A stretch of DNA of 64,000 nt, from contig JBQCHF010000126.1 of the NCBI GenBank assembly GCA_051954955.1, positions 17,706-81,705 on the forward strand, read 5' to 3'. The stretch comes from JBQCHF01 sp051954955 (GTDB lineage: Bacteria > Actinomycetota > Actinomycetes > Motilibacterales > Motilibacteraceae). Position 1 is the first letter of the stretch; each line of letters starts with the position of its first letter. Positions 43,561 through 51,231 of this stretch are shown piece after piece. The position numbers and the translations under genes are program-made. The notes beneath the pieces were generated by a model, which saw only the letters and a list, made by a program, of their open reading frames with translations, was not told the DNA's origin and made no database searches.

Positions 43561-44343
43561 ATGGAGGCACCGGAGGACCACGCGATGCTGGCCACCCTGC
43601 CCGTGCGGCTGGCCGGGCGGGCCGCCGGCGCCGGTCTGGGTGCCGCCTCGGCGGTCGGGGCCGTCGTGCGGCACGACCGCCCTCTGCACCCGAAGGGGGC
43701 GCTGCTGGCAGCCACCGTCCGACGGCACGGTGCCCCGGTGCCGTGGGGCGTGCCGTGGCTGGACGAGCCGGGTGAGGACGAGGCGCTGGTCCGGGTGTCC
43801 CGGTCGGTGGGGCTGCCCTCGCCCTGGCCGGACGTGCTGGGTCTCGCGCTGCGGGTGCCGGTGCCCGGCCCGGCCGTCGACGATGGGCAGCCCCGCCAGG
43901 CCGACCTGCTGTTTGCCACCACCGGGCTGGGCACGGTGGGGCGCTTCCTGCTGGCGCCGCGGCGCGACCTGGCCGCGAGCCCGCTGTCCACGCTGCTGCC
44001 CTACCGCTCGCCGCGCGGCCTGGTCGTGCTCGCCGCGACGCCGGCCGACCCCGGGCGCCCGCTGCCGCGCGAGCCGGAGGCCCTGGCCGCCGTGGCCGCC
44101 ACCGAGCCGGTCGAGCTCGTCCTCGAGGCGGCCGCGCCCACCGGCCCGTGGCGCGCCTTCGGGCTGCTGCTGCTCACCAGCCCGGCCGACCTCTCGCTGG
44201 ACCCGCCCACCGCCTTCGACCCGGTGCGCCGGCCTCTGCCGGGCCTGCAGCTGCCCACCGTGCTCGCCCGGCTGCGCGAACCGGCCTACGCGCTCGCGCA
44301 GCGGCTGCGGCACGCGCCGGCCCGCGCCCGCCGGCCCGGCTGA
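43561..44343 (+). CDS. Catalase-fold-like protein of unknown activity
   Basis: A 260-residue protein. The N-terminal half resembles the beta-barrel of heme catalases: HPKGALLAATVRRHG with His43 where catalases have the distal His, then ALVRVSRSVGLPSPWPDVLG, which mimics the VRFS...D..G segment of catalases, and DLLFATTGLGTVGRFLLAP. The C-terminal heme-ligand motif R-x3-Y of catalases is not clear, though TLLPYRSPRGL lies in the middle. Relatives are often labelled phosphodiesterase, for which I see no motif. Whether it binds heme is open. Followed after 51 nt by the flavoprotein gene. Confidence 0.5.
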   Translation: MEAPEDHAMLATLPVRLAGRAAGAGLGAASAVGAVVRHDRPLHPKGALLAATVRRHGAPVPWGVPWLDEPGEDEALVRVSRSVGLPSPWPDVLGLALRVPVPGPAVDDGQPRQADLLFATTGLGTVGRFLLAPRRDLAASPLSTLLPYRSPRGLVVLAATPADPGRPLPREPEALAAVAATEPVELVLEAAAPTGPWRAFGLLLLTSPADLSLDPPTAFDPVRRPLPGLQLPTVLARLREPAYALAQRLRHAPARARRPG

Positions 44344-44394
44344 CCGCCTCGACCCGCTGCTCTCGTTTCGCCGGCCTCGGGCGGGTGCGGGACC

Positions 44395-45720
44395 ATGGGG
44401 CACGTGCCCGCCCCATCCGCCGCCGAGCCCACCGCCCAGCCGTCCGCACAGCCGTCCGCCCCTCGCGAGCTGCGGACCGAGCTGCTCGTCGTCGGCGCCG
44501 GGCCGGCCGGTGCCGCGGCGGCCGCCTGGGCGGCCCGGGCCGGGCACGAGGTCCTGCTGGTCGACCGCGCCGACTTCCCACGGGACAAGACCTGCGGCGA
44601 CGGGCTCACGCCCCGCGCCGTCGCCGAGCTGGACGCCCTCGGGCTGGGGGAGTGGCTGCGCGCCCAGCACCTCAACGTCGGCCTGCGGGCCCGCGGGTTC
44701 GGCCAGGAGCTGTTCCTGCGCTGGCCCACGACCGCGGAGTTCCAGGGCATCGGCTCGGCGGTGCCGCGCACCGAGCTCGACGCCCGCATCCGCCAGGTGG
44801 CGCTGGACGCGGGTGCCGCGCCGCTCACCGCCACCGCGGTCGGCGCCGACGTCGAGGGTGGGGCGATCTCGGCGGTGCACCTGCGCGACGCCGACGGCCC
44901 GCTGACGGTGCGCGCCGAGCGGGTCGTCGTCGCCGACGGCGCCCGCTCGCAGCTGGGCCGGCACCTGGGCCGGCACTGGGACCGCTCCACCGCCTACGGG
45001 GTGGCCGCCCGGGCCTACGTCGAGATCGGCGCCCCGGACGATCTGTGGATCTCCTCCGACCTCGAGCTGCGCGACGCCCAGGGTGAGGTGCTGCCCGGCT
45101 ACGGCTGGGTCTTCCCGCTCGGCGGCGGCCGGGTCAACATCGGCGTCGGCACGCTGGCCACCGACGCCCGGCCCGCTGACGTGAACCTGCGCCGGCTCCT
45201 GGACACCTACACCGACACCCAGCGCGACCAGTGGGACATCAAGGGCGAGCCGCAGCGGTTCGCCAGCGCCCTGCTGCCGATGGGCGGGGCGGTGTCGGGC
45301 ATCGCCGGGCGCAACTGGGTCATGGTGGGCGACGCCGCCGGCTGCGTGAACCCGCTCAACGGCGAGGGCATCGACTACGGCCTGGAGACCGGTCGGCTCG
45401 CCGCCGACCTGCTGTTCCAGCTCGCCCACGACGTGGCGACGGCGTGGCCGGCGCTGCTCCGCCGCCGCTACGGGGTGGCGTTCTCGGTCGCCCGGCGGGC
45501 CGCGGCGCTGCTCACCCACCCGCGCTTCGTGCCCACCTTCGGCCCGGCGGGCATGCGCTCGCCGCTGCTGATGAAGCTGGCCCTGCGGGTGATGGGCAAC
45601 CTGGTCACCGAGGAGGACACCGACACCCTCGCCCGCGCCTGGCGGTTGGCCGGGCTCGGGTCCCTGCGGCTGGACCCCGTGCCCCCGTTCCCCGGGCCCG
45701 ACCTGCGCCGCGCCGGCTAG
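44395..45720 (+). CDS. Geranylgeranyl reductase family flavoprotein, likely menaquinone reductase MenJ
   Basis: A 441-residue FAD enzyme that reduces double bonds in isoprenoid chains. It has LLVVGAGPAGAAAAAWAARA (FAD), RDKTCGDGLTPRAVAELDAL, GYGWVFPLGGGRVNIGVGTL and VGDAAGCVNPLNGEGIDYGL, the hallmarks of the family, and matches the mycobacterial Rv0561c (MenJ) type, which partly saturates menaquinone. The N-terminus is Pro/Ala/Gln-rich. ATG 44395 or GTG 44404 (7 nt after GACCAT). No men genes are nearby, so geranylgeranyl lipid reduction is an alternative. Confidence 0.82.
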   Translation: MGHVPAPSAAEPTAQPSAQPSAPRELRTELLVVGAGPAGAAAAAWAARAGHEVLLVDRADFPRDKTCGDGLTPRAVAELDALGLGEWLRAQHLNVGLRARGFGQELFLRWPTTAEFQGIGSAVPRTELDARIRQVALDAGAAPLTATAVGADVEGGAISAVHLRDADGPLTVRAERVVVADGARSQLGRHLGRHWDRSTAYGVAARAYVEIGAPDDLWISSDLELRDAQGEVLPGYGWVFPLGGGRVNIGVGTLATDARPADVNLRRLLDTYTDTQRDQWDIKGEPQRFASALLPMGGAVSGIAGRNWVMVGDAAGCVNPLNGEGIDYGLETGRLAADLLFQLAHDVATAWPALLRRRYGVAFSVARRAAALLTHPRFVPTFGPAGMRSPLLMKLALRVMGNLVTEEDTDTLARAWRLAGLGSLRLDPVPPFPGPDLRRAG

Positions 45721-45730
45721 CCGGGTCGTC

Positions 45731-45811
45731 CGGAATGATCACGGGGCCGTGATCTTTACTCGCCCACCCAGGAGAATTCTCCTCGGTGGGCGAGGAATCT
45801 CCTCGGTCGGG
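45731..45811 (-). repeat. Composite palindromic repeat, copy 3 (inverted)
   Basis: Same element as 4651-4732 but on the other strand: core GATCACGGGGCCGTGATC at 45737-45754, then TTTACTCGCCCACCCAGG, loop with GAATTC, and the pairing arm TCGGTGGGCGAG. The flank to CCTCGGTCGGG is also shared. It lies 11 nt after the flavoprotein stop, so it can also act as a terminator. Confidence 0.88.
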
Positions 45812-45897
45812 CCCGCTCGGCAGGCTTCGCATCGAGCCACGTTCCTTCGTCGGGCTGCTCGCGCGACGCGCGAGGTCGTCGACGACCGCCCGGCGGC

Positions 45898-46773
45898 TCA
45901 CCGCTCCGCGCGGCCTCCCGGCAGCGCCTTGCCCTCGCCGCCGATCCCGGTGGCCGAGCCCAGCCGCGCCCGGCTCGCCGCGGCGCGTCCGGCGCTGGTG
46001 GCCGACCCGCCGCCGACGTGCGCCGAGCCGGAGTAGCCGCGCCAGGTGCCGCGCGCCTGCGAGCGGTGGGCGTGGAAGGCGCGCACCTCCTCGTGCTTGC
46101 GCCGGAGCACGAGCTCGGCGGAGGTCGCTGCCGGCTCCCCGCCGGACGCCGGCTCCGACGAGATGTCGGAGACGGTGGCGGGGGAGCGGGCGGCGTCGGA
46201 GTCGCGCATCGCCTGCTCGCGCGCGGCGACCAGGCGCTCGGCGATGCGCGGCACGAAAGCGGTGTAGAACGCCGCCCGGGCGCTCTGGGTCGAGTGCGGC
46301 GCCTGCTCCCAGCCACCGCTCCACCGGTCCCGGCTGCGCCGCCAGTAGGTCTCGCCGCGCCAGCGGCCGGTGGACAGGTAGGCCCCGGCCGCGGCCGTCA
46401 TCTGGGTCGCCAGCGAGGCCCACATCGCCTGCACCACTTCGATGTCCGACGGCATGCCGTAGGCGATGACGTAGGTGCTGTTGGCCGCGACGTCGAGGAC
46501 GACTTCGTTGCTACGGGCGACTGCGGAGAACAGTGCGATCAGGTGCTTGTTGGCCCGCTTGCCCGGCTCACCGACCGTGATGGTGCGCGACTCGGGCTGC
46601 TCGCGCGCCTCGGCCTTGGCGGTGCGGGAGCGAGCCAGGGCCAGGTCGATCGAGTGCGTAGTGGCCAGCTGCTGGGCCTTGGCCAGGAACGCCTCGGCCT
46701 CGTGCGCGTTGTCGGTGCGCTCGGCCTTGGCCAGCAGCGCGGCGATGCGATCGAGATGGGCGGGGTGGGCCAC
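45898..46773 (-). CDS. DUF2786 domain protein
   Basis: A 291-residue protein. The N-terminal DUF2786 helices are clear (HLDRIAALLAKAERTDNAHE, AEAFLAKAQQLATTHSID). A middle domain (residues 70-190) includes KHLIALFSAVARSNEVVLDV, YGMPSDIEVVQAMWASLATQ and RAAFYTAFVPRIAERLVAAR. The C-terminal 60 residues are Gly/Ser/Ala/Arg-rich. Function is unknown; phage and actinobacterial relatives share the DUF2786 region. It starts 3 nt after a putative metallopeptidase gene and both have the same promoter, a pairing that recurs in actinobacteria. Confidence 0.85.
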   Translation of the reverse strand: MAHPAHLDRIAALLAKAERTDNAHEAEAFLAKAQQLATTHSIDLALARSRTAKAEAREQPESRTITVGEPGKRANKHLIALFSAVARSNEVVLDVAANSTYVIAYGMPSDIEVVQAMWASLATQMTAAAGAYLSTGRWRGETYWRRSRDRWSGGWEQAPHSTQSARAAFYTAFVPRIAERLVAAREQAMRDSDAARSPATVSDISSEPASGGEPAATSAELVLRRKHEEVRAFHAHRSQARGTWRGYSGSAHVGGGSATSAGRAAASRARLGSATGIGGEGKALPGGRAER

Positions 46774-46776
46774 GTG

Positions 46777-47382
46777 TCAGGCTCCCTCGGGCTCGGCGGC
46801 GCGAGCCGCGGTGGAAGAAGGCGCTGGGGCGCGAGGCGGGGGAGCGGCCGCGCGGGACGGCCGGACCGGCCCGACCGGCACCGCGAGGCCGTGCAGAGCG
46901 GCGCGCAGCAGCAGGGTGACCTCGGCGCCGACGACGACCTCCACCAGCGCGAGGAAGGTGCCGGTGAACGTCGGCCCGTGCGACGGCTCGCCGGCGACGG
47001 GGGAGTGTGCCACCAGGTGGTGGGCGACCTCGTGCAGCACCACGAGCTCCCGCCCGGCCCAGCGGGTGGCCAGCGGGACGGCGATGCGCGCCGGCTGCCC
47101 GGCCCCGGACTCGTAGGTGGCGCGGGTCTGGCCGGACCGCTCGCGGACCCGGCAGCCGGGCAGCCCTGGCCATCGCTCGGTCACCCAGCCGAGCCCGAGC
47201 ACGGCGTCGACGTAGCGCTGCACGGAGGCGACGTCGGCGAACCGGCGCTCGGGCGGCAGGGTGAGGCTCGAGCCGAAGAAGTCGAGGTGCCCGGCGGAGG
47301 TCCGGTTGGCCCGCTCGACGGTGCGGGCGACCTGGTCCTCCGCCGCGTAGACGGCCGAGCGGTGCGCGTCCCGAGCAGCCAT
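46777..47382 (-). CDS. Putative zinc metallopeptidase (TIGR04338-like)
   Basis: A 201-residue protein with the zincin motif H117-E-x-x-H121 in VVLHEVAHHLVAH, followed by SHGPTFTGTFLALVEVVVG, whose His may be the third zinc ligand. The N-terminus (AARDAHRSAVYAAEDQVART) and RYVDAVLGLGWVTERWPGLP agree with the actinobacterial family. No signal peptide, so it acts inside the cell. ATG 47382 is favoured by GGGAGG 6 nt upstream; ATG 47397 is possible. A TATGGT box at 47424-47429 (minus strand) is a likely promoter. Confidence 0.82.
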   Translation of the reverse strand: MAARDAHRSAVYAAEDQVARTVERANRTSAGHLDFFGSSLTLPPERRFADVASVQRYVDAVLGLGWVTERWPGLPGCRVRERSGQTRATYESGAGQPARIAVPLATRWAGRELVVLHEVAHHLVAHSPVAGEPSHGPTFTGTFLALVEVVVGAEVTLLLRAALHGLAVPVGPVRPSRAAAPPPRAPAPSSTAARAAEPEGA

Positions 47383-47591
47383 CGCGCCTCCCGCCATCTC
47401 GTCGCCCCAGTCGTTGCCCGACGACCATAAGCGGGGCCGCCGACGGGCCGTCGGCACCGTCCACAGCGACGGCTGTCTCCCGAGCCGAGCGCCGACTGCA
47501 TTGTGCGGACCCGGGCCGAACGGCGGATCTGCAGCGGTGCCGCGGAACTTCCGCTGTGCGCGTGCCGGGACGGCGGCCAGGGCGCCGCGAG

Positions 47592-47597
47592 TAGGTT
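47592..47597 (+). promoter_or_regulatory. -10 box TAGGTT ahead of the small ORF and HAD gene
   Basis: TAGGTT ends 6 nt before ATG 47604. Confidence 0.5.
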
Positions 47598-47603
47598 CGC
47601 CGC

Positions 47604-47708
47604 ATGCTGCCCGAGTACCCGGTCGACGTCGCGGCGGCCGACGCGGTCGCCGTGGCCCGCGCGCTGGCCACGTCCTACGGCGGCACCGCCCAGGAGGGCG
47701 AGGTCTGA
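47604..47708 (+). CDS. 34-codon small ORF before the HAD gene
   Basis: The frame MLPEYPVDVAAADAVAVARA... ends 6 nt before the HAD start and begins 6 nt after a -10 box, the same spacing as other leaderless genes here. It has no homologue I recognise. It may be a leader peptide that couples translation of the HAD gene, or the start of a gene that was lost. Confidence 0.4.
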   Translation: MLPEYPVDVAAADAVAVARALATSYGGTAQEGEV

Positions 47709-47714
47709 CCTCGG

Positions 47715-48440
47715 ATGCCACCCGCGTCCGCCGGCCCGGCTCGCCCTCGGATCCGGGCGGTGCTCTTCGACCTGTTCGGAACCCTGATCCCCGCCGGCGG
47801 CAGGGGCGAGCGTGACTCCGTGGCCGCGCGGATGGCGCACGTGCTGGACGTCGATCCGGGCGAGCTCGCCGAGCTGGTCCGAGCCACCTTCGACGCGCGC
47901 TGCCGGGGACGGCTGGGCAGCCTGCCCGAGAGCGTGCGCCGGATGGCGGAGCGGCTCGGCGCGCATCCGTCCGAGGCCGCCGTCGACGCCGCGGTGGAGC
48001 TTCGGCTCGAGCCGACCCGCTCGCTGCACGGTCGTACCTGGGCCGTCCCGGCCCTCGCCGGCCTCGCCCGGCGCGGCATCGCCCGCGGCCTGGTGAGCGA
48101 CTGCTCCGCTGAGACACCGCTCCTGTGGCCGGACAGCCCGCTGGCGCCCTACCTGGATGCCGTGTCGTTCTCCTGCCTGACCGGGCACCGCAAGCCCGAG
48201 CCGGAGGCCTACCTGACGGCCACCCGGGCGCTCGGCGTGGACCCGCACGAGTGCCTGTTCGTCGGCGACGGGGGCAGCCGGGAGCTCAGCGGAGCCGTCG
48301 CATTGGGGATGACAGCCGTCCGCTTCACACCGCCCGGACGCACGGAGGGGGACACGGTGGACATGGAGGTGCGCTGGGAGGGCGGCAGGATCGGCGACCT
48401 GGCGGAGCTGCTGGACCTCCTTGCGAGTCCCACCGCCTAG
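47715..48440 (+). CDS. HAD superfamily hydrolase
   Basis: A 241-residue phosphatase-like protein. Motif I is VLFDLFGTLIP with nucleophile Asp19 (the second Asp is replaced by Phe, as in dehalogenase-like subfamily IA members), motif II is LVSDCSAETPLLW, the motif III lysine lies in LTGHRKPEPEAYL, and motif IV is FVGDGGSRELSGA. A helical cap lies between residues 30 and 95. The substrate is unknown. ATG 47715 follows the 34-codon ORF. The end overlaps the -10 box of the next gene. Confidence 0.88.
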   Translation: MPPASAGPARPRIRAVLFDLFGTLIPAGGRGERDSVAARMAHVLDVDPGELAELVRATFDARCRGRLGSLPESVRRMAERLGAHPSEAAVDAAVELRLEPTRSLHGRTWAVPALAGLARRGIARGLVSDCSAETPLLWPDSPLAPYLDAVSFSCLTGHRKPEPEAYLTATRALGVDPHECLFVGDGGSRELSGAVALGMTAVRFTPPGRTEGDTVDMEVRWEGGRIGDLAELLDLLASPTA

Positions 48441-48443
48441 GCT
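48438..48443 (+). promoter_or_regulatory. -10 box TAGGCT for the 2H phosphoesterase-like gene (leaderless)
   Basis: TAGGCT begins with the HAD stop codon and ends 7 nt before GTG 48451. Confidence 0.5.
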
Positions 48444-48450
48444 CCGCCGA

Positions 48451-49212
48451 GTGTCGCCGTCCGCATCCGACCCGCTGTTCGCCCGGCTGTTCGACGGCGG
48501 CGCGCGGGCGATCCTGGCCGGCACGCATCAACGGGACGTCCCGCCCGTCGACGGCGGTCGCTGGCCGGTCACCGTCCTGGCGCGGCCGCCGCAGCAGCTG
48601 CGCGCCCGGCTGGAAGGGCTGATGCACGAGGCGTTGCGGCACGCCGGCCCGGGCCACTTCCAGACCGGCCGGATGGATTCGGTCCACGTGACGATCCGGG
48701 CCCTGGAGCCGTTCCGCGCCGCCGCCGACGTCGGCGACCCGGTCGTCGAGCAGTGGGTGCGAGCGCTGCGGGCGACCGCGGAGGCCATCGGCCCTTTCTC
48801 GCTGACCATGACGGGCGTCTCGTTGACCACCGGCGGGGTCCTCGCCCGGCTGGAACCGGACGACGACCGGCCCTGGCAGCTCATGGACCGGCTGCGCCAC
48901 GAGCTCGGCGACCTCGCCTGGTTCGAGGAGCAGTGGATGCGCCGGAACATCTGGTACTGCAGCCTCCTGCACTTCACCGACGACGTCGTCGATGCAGACG
49001 GCCTCGTGGCGTGGGCTCGGGCCAGGCGCGTCCTGCCCCCGGTCTCCTTCGAGATCACCTCGCTCGAACTCGTGCGCTTCAGGCACACCCCGCTGGGGGA
49101 GACGGCAGACTCCGCGGTGTCGGGGGAGCAGGGGCACTACATGCGGCCGGAGTCCTGGCTGGAGATACCCCTCGGCGCCCCACGGACCGCGAACGCAGGA
49201 TGGACCGCATGA
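48451..49212 (+). CDS. 2H phosphoesterase-like (2'-5' RNA ligase family) protein
   Basis: A 253-residue protein with two H-x-T motifs in the right places: VHVTIRALEPF near residue 74 and YCSLLHFTDDVV near 173, as in the 2H phosphoesterase fold. Between them lies GPFSLTMTGVSLTTGGVLAR, a typical strand pair. Members process 2'-5' bonds or cyclic phosphates in RNA or nucleotides. The motifs are HVT and HFT followed by Ile and Asp rather than hydrophobic-x, so activity is not certain. Coupled to the next GNAT gene by an ATGA overlap. Confidence 0.7.
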   Translation: MSPSASDPLFARLFDGGARAILAGTHQRDVPPVDGGRWPVTVLARPPQQLRARLEGLMHEALRHAGPGHFQTGRMDSVHVTIRALEPFRAAADVGDPVVEQWVRALRATAEAIGPFSLTMTGVSLTTGGVLARLEPDDDRPWQLMDRLRHELGDLAWFEEQWMRRNIWYCSLLHFTDDVVDADGLVAWARARRVLPPVSFEITSLELVRFRHTPLGETADSAVSGEQGHYMRPESWLEIPLGAPRTANAGWTA

Positions 49213-49856
49213 GGAGCTATCCCCTCCTGGGCCTGCGGATCAGCACGCCGACGCTCGAGCTGCGCGCCGCCACCGACGACCTGCTGGACCAGCTCGCCGA
49301 CGTGGTGCGCGCCGGCGACGCGCACGCACAGCCGGCTCCCTACGACGACCCGATGTCGTTCTACGAGCCGGACCCGGACCTGCGCGTGGCCCGGTGGCTG
49401 CAGGCGATCTGGCGGGGCAGGGGGAGGGTCGAGCCGGACTTCTGGCGGCTCTACTTCGCCGTCCTGGTGGACGGACGCCCGGTCGGGATGCAGGACCTGG
49501 TCGGAGCGGGCTTCTCCACCTTCGGCACGGTCAGCAGCTTCTCCTGGCTAGCGGCAGATCAGCGCGGCCGCGGGCTCGGCCGGGAGATGCGCGCGGCGAT
49601 CCTGCACCTCGCCTTCGACGGTCTGGGCGCGCGGGAGGCGACCAGCGAGGCGTTCGTGGACAACAGGCCCTCCAACGCGATCTCGCAGCAGCTGGGCTAC
49701 GAGACCGACGGCTCGGACTGGGCGACCCGGCAGGGGGAGCCGGCCCTGCTGCACCGGTGGCGGCTCACCCGGCAGCGCTGGGAGGAGCACCGCCGGGGCG
49801 ACATCGAGCTGCACGGCGTGGAGGCCTGTCGCCCCCTGCTGCCCCTTCCGTCCTGA
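49209..49856 (+). CDS. GNAT family N-acetyltransferase
   Basis: A 215-residue acetyltransferase. The N-terminal LGLRISTPTLELRAATDDLL is typical of RimJ/RimL-like members; FSWLAADQRGRGLGREMRAA is the acetyl-CoA loop (Q-R-G-R-G-L-G), followed by REATSEAFVDNRPSNAISQQ and LGYETDGSDW. This pattern suits protein or small-molecule N-acetylation. ATG 49209 overlaps the upstream stop; ATG 49200 is 3 codons longer. Confidence 0.85.
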   Translation: MRSYPLLGLRISTPTLELRAATDDLLDQLADVVRAGDAHAQPAPYDDPMSFYEPDPDLRVARWLQAIWRGRGRVEPDFWRLYFAVLVDGRPVGMQDLVGAGFSTFGTVSSFSWLAADQRGRGLGREMRAAILHLAFDGLGAREATSEAFVDNRPSNAISQQLGYETDGSDWATRQGEPALLHRWRLTRQRWEEHRRGDIELHGVEACRPLLPLPS

Positions 49857-49861
49857 CCGGC

Positions 49862-50440
49862 TCAGGTGCTCGCGGCTGATCGCGGTGCCGCCGTCAGCCA
49901 TTCGTCGACGGCGCGGGTCACCTCGAGGTGCAGCTCGGCGGTCCGGACCGCGTCGTCGACGAACATCGCGTGGTCCGCGCCCTCCAGCTCGACCACGTCC
50001 GCGCTCACCGCACGTGCCCTCTCCAGGTCCCACGTCGGGTCCGCCGACCCGCCGACCAGCAGCTGGCGACCGCGGTGCCGCGCCATGGCGTCCACGACGA
50101 GCGGGAGGTGCAGCAGCGGGGTCAGCCAGACCGCCTCGTAGCCGCGGTCGGCGGCCAGCGCCGCGGCGCAGGTGCCGAGGGACTTGCCGACGACCAGGAC
50201 CGGCCCGTCGTGCGGGCCCACCGCCTGGCGGAGCTGTTCGCCGACCCAGGCGATCGCGTCCGGTCCGTGCAGCTCGGGCGCGGTCCAGGACACAGCGCGC
50301 ACCTGCCAGCCGTGCTGGCGTGCGGCGCGTCCGGCGAACGTCAGCAGCGGCATCGTCGAGGGGTAGTTCTTGCCGGGCAGCAGCACCGCCAGCCCGGCCA
50401 CCGGACCCACTGGTGCTGGCCAGTCGCCCACGTCGCTCAT
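49862..50440 (-). CDS. Alpha/beta hydrolase
   Basis: A 192-residue hydrolase with a clear triad: nucleophile Ser87 in VLVVGKSLGTCAA, Asp134 in LLVGGSADPTWD and His157 in LEGADHAMFVD. The first strand is LAVLLPGKNY. It is a minimal fold without a lid, similar to small dienelactone-hydrolase-like esterases. Substrate unknown. ATG 50440 is preceded by CAGGGAGGCTCC. It converges with the GNAT gene, 5 nt between stops. Confidence 0.85.
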   Translation of the reverse strand: MSDVGDWPAPVGPVAGLAVLLPGKNYPSTMPLLTFAGRAARQHGWQVRAVSWTAPELHGPDAIAWVGEQLRQAVGPHDGPVLVVGKSLGTCAAALAADRGYEAVWLTPLLHLPLVVDAMARHRGRQLLVGGSADPTWDLERARAVSADVVELEGADHAMFVDDAVRTAELHLEVTRAVDEWLTAAPRSAAST

Positions 50441-50751
50441 GGAGCCTCCCTGAGGAAGGGGAGCTCCGACATGCTGCTCCCCGAGGTCAGAATGACATAA
50501 TGTGCATTATCGGTTACTCAGTAGGGCTCCACGAACCGATACGGATCCTCACCGACAACGTCATCCGAGACGTCGCGCTGCCCACCGGCCTGGTGGACAA
50601 CAAGGTGTGCGCGATAGACGAGATCTGGTCCGGCCCGTCAACAACGACGTCGCACCCGCGAGCGCCGCGACTTCGTGGCCCAGCAGCCAGGACAGACACG
50701 AGGGAGGTCCGCCGCCCGGACGCAGGCCGTCCCAGCACGCTGGACCAGTGG
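50441..50751. other. Gap without a convincing gene, lower GC, probable remnant
   Basis: About 310 bp with more A/T than its surroundings. A frame from ATG 50500 reads MCIIGYSVGLHEPIRILTDN and stays open far to the right, but this is out of keeping with any family and soon becomes Arg/Pro-rich. A 7-bp hairpin (GGGGAGC/GCTCCCC, about 50458-50482) and a palindrome at 50497-50510 are present. Confidence 0.4.
50497..50510. promoter_or_regulatory. Palindrome ATAATG-TG-CATTAT, operator candidate
   Basis: Perfect 6-bp arms around TG, unusually A/T-rich for this genome. It lies 57 nt upstream of the minus-strand hydrolase gene, where a repressor could bind. Confidence 0.4.
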
Positions 50752-51090
50752 TCAGCCGATGCCCAGCGGCGGGGCGTCGACCAAGCCCATCGCCCACGCC
50801 GTCGTCCAGGCGGCCAGGACGACGGCGGACCCGGCGGCGACCATGACCAGAGGCCGTCGCATGCGCGCGCCCGACCGGCTGGCCCGCCCCTCGATCGGTG
50901 CCGCCGGCCGGACACCGACGAGGGCCCCTACGCCCGCACCTGCCAGGAGGAGGGGGACGGCGAGGAACGCCAGCGAGTCGCTGAGCTCGTAGTTGTCGCC
51001 GGCGAGGACGGCCGGCGCGAACAGGACCGCGACCAGGACGAGGCTCACCCCGGCCCCGATGACGGCGCCTCTCCCAGGTCGTCCCCGCAC
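50752..51090 (-). CDS. Small membrane protein, unknown function
   Basis: A 112-residue protein with three hydrophobic helices: VIGAGVSLVLVAVLFAPAVL, LAFLAVPLLLAGAGVGALVG and PLVMVAAGSAVVLAAWTTAW. Loops are short; RPAAPIEGRASRSGARMRRP is basic and likely cytoplasmic. No family recognised. GTG 51090 has GATAGT 7 nt upstream on the minus strand, the leaderless pattern of this genome, which supports it as a gene. Confidence 0.6.
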   Translation of the reverse strand: MRGRPGRGAVIGAGVSLVLVAVLFAPAVLAGDNYELSDSLAFLAVPLLLAGAGVGALVGVRPAAPIEGRASRSGARMRRPLVMVAAGSAVVLAAWTTAWAMGLVDAPPLGIG

Positions 51091-51231
51091 GGGAGGAACT
51101 ATCCAGCCTGGACGGCACCATGCGCTGCCCGACGAGCCGACGGCCGTTTGGCCCTGTCCGGCCTGGAACCGTCCTGCCTAGCGTCGTCGTGGGCGGCGGC
51201 CCACGCCGCTGACGGGTGCTGGGGCGGCGAC

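Noticed and set aside
50500..51231. Plus-strand frame starting MCIIGYSV upstream of adhE
   Set aside because: Open only because stop codons are rare at this GC; after about 45 codons it is Arg/Pro-rich, with no ribosome binding site and no recognised family.
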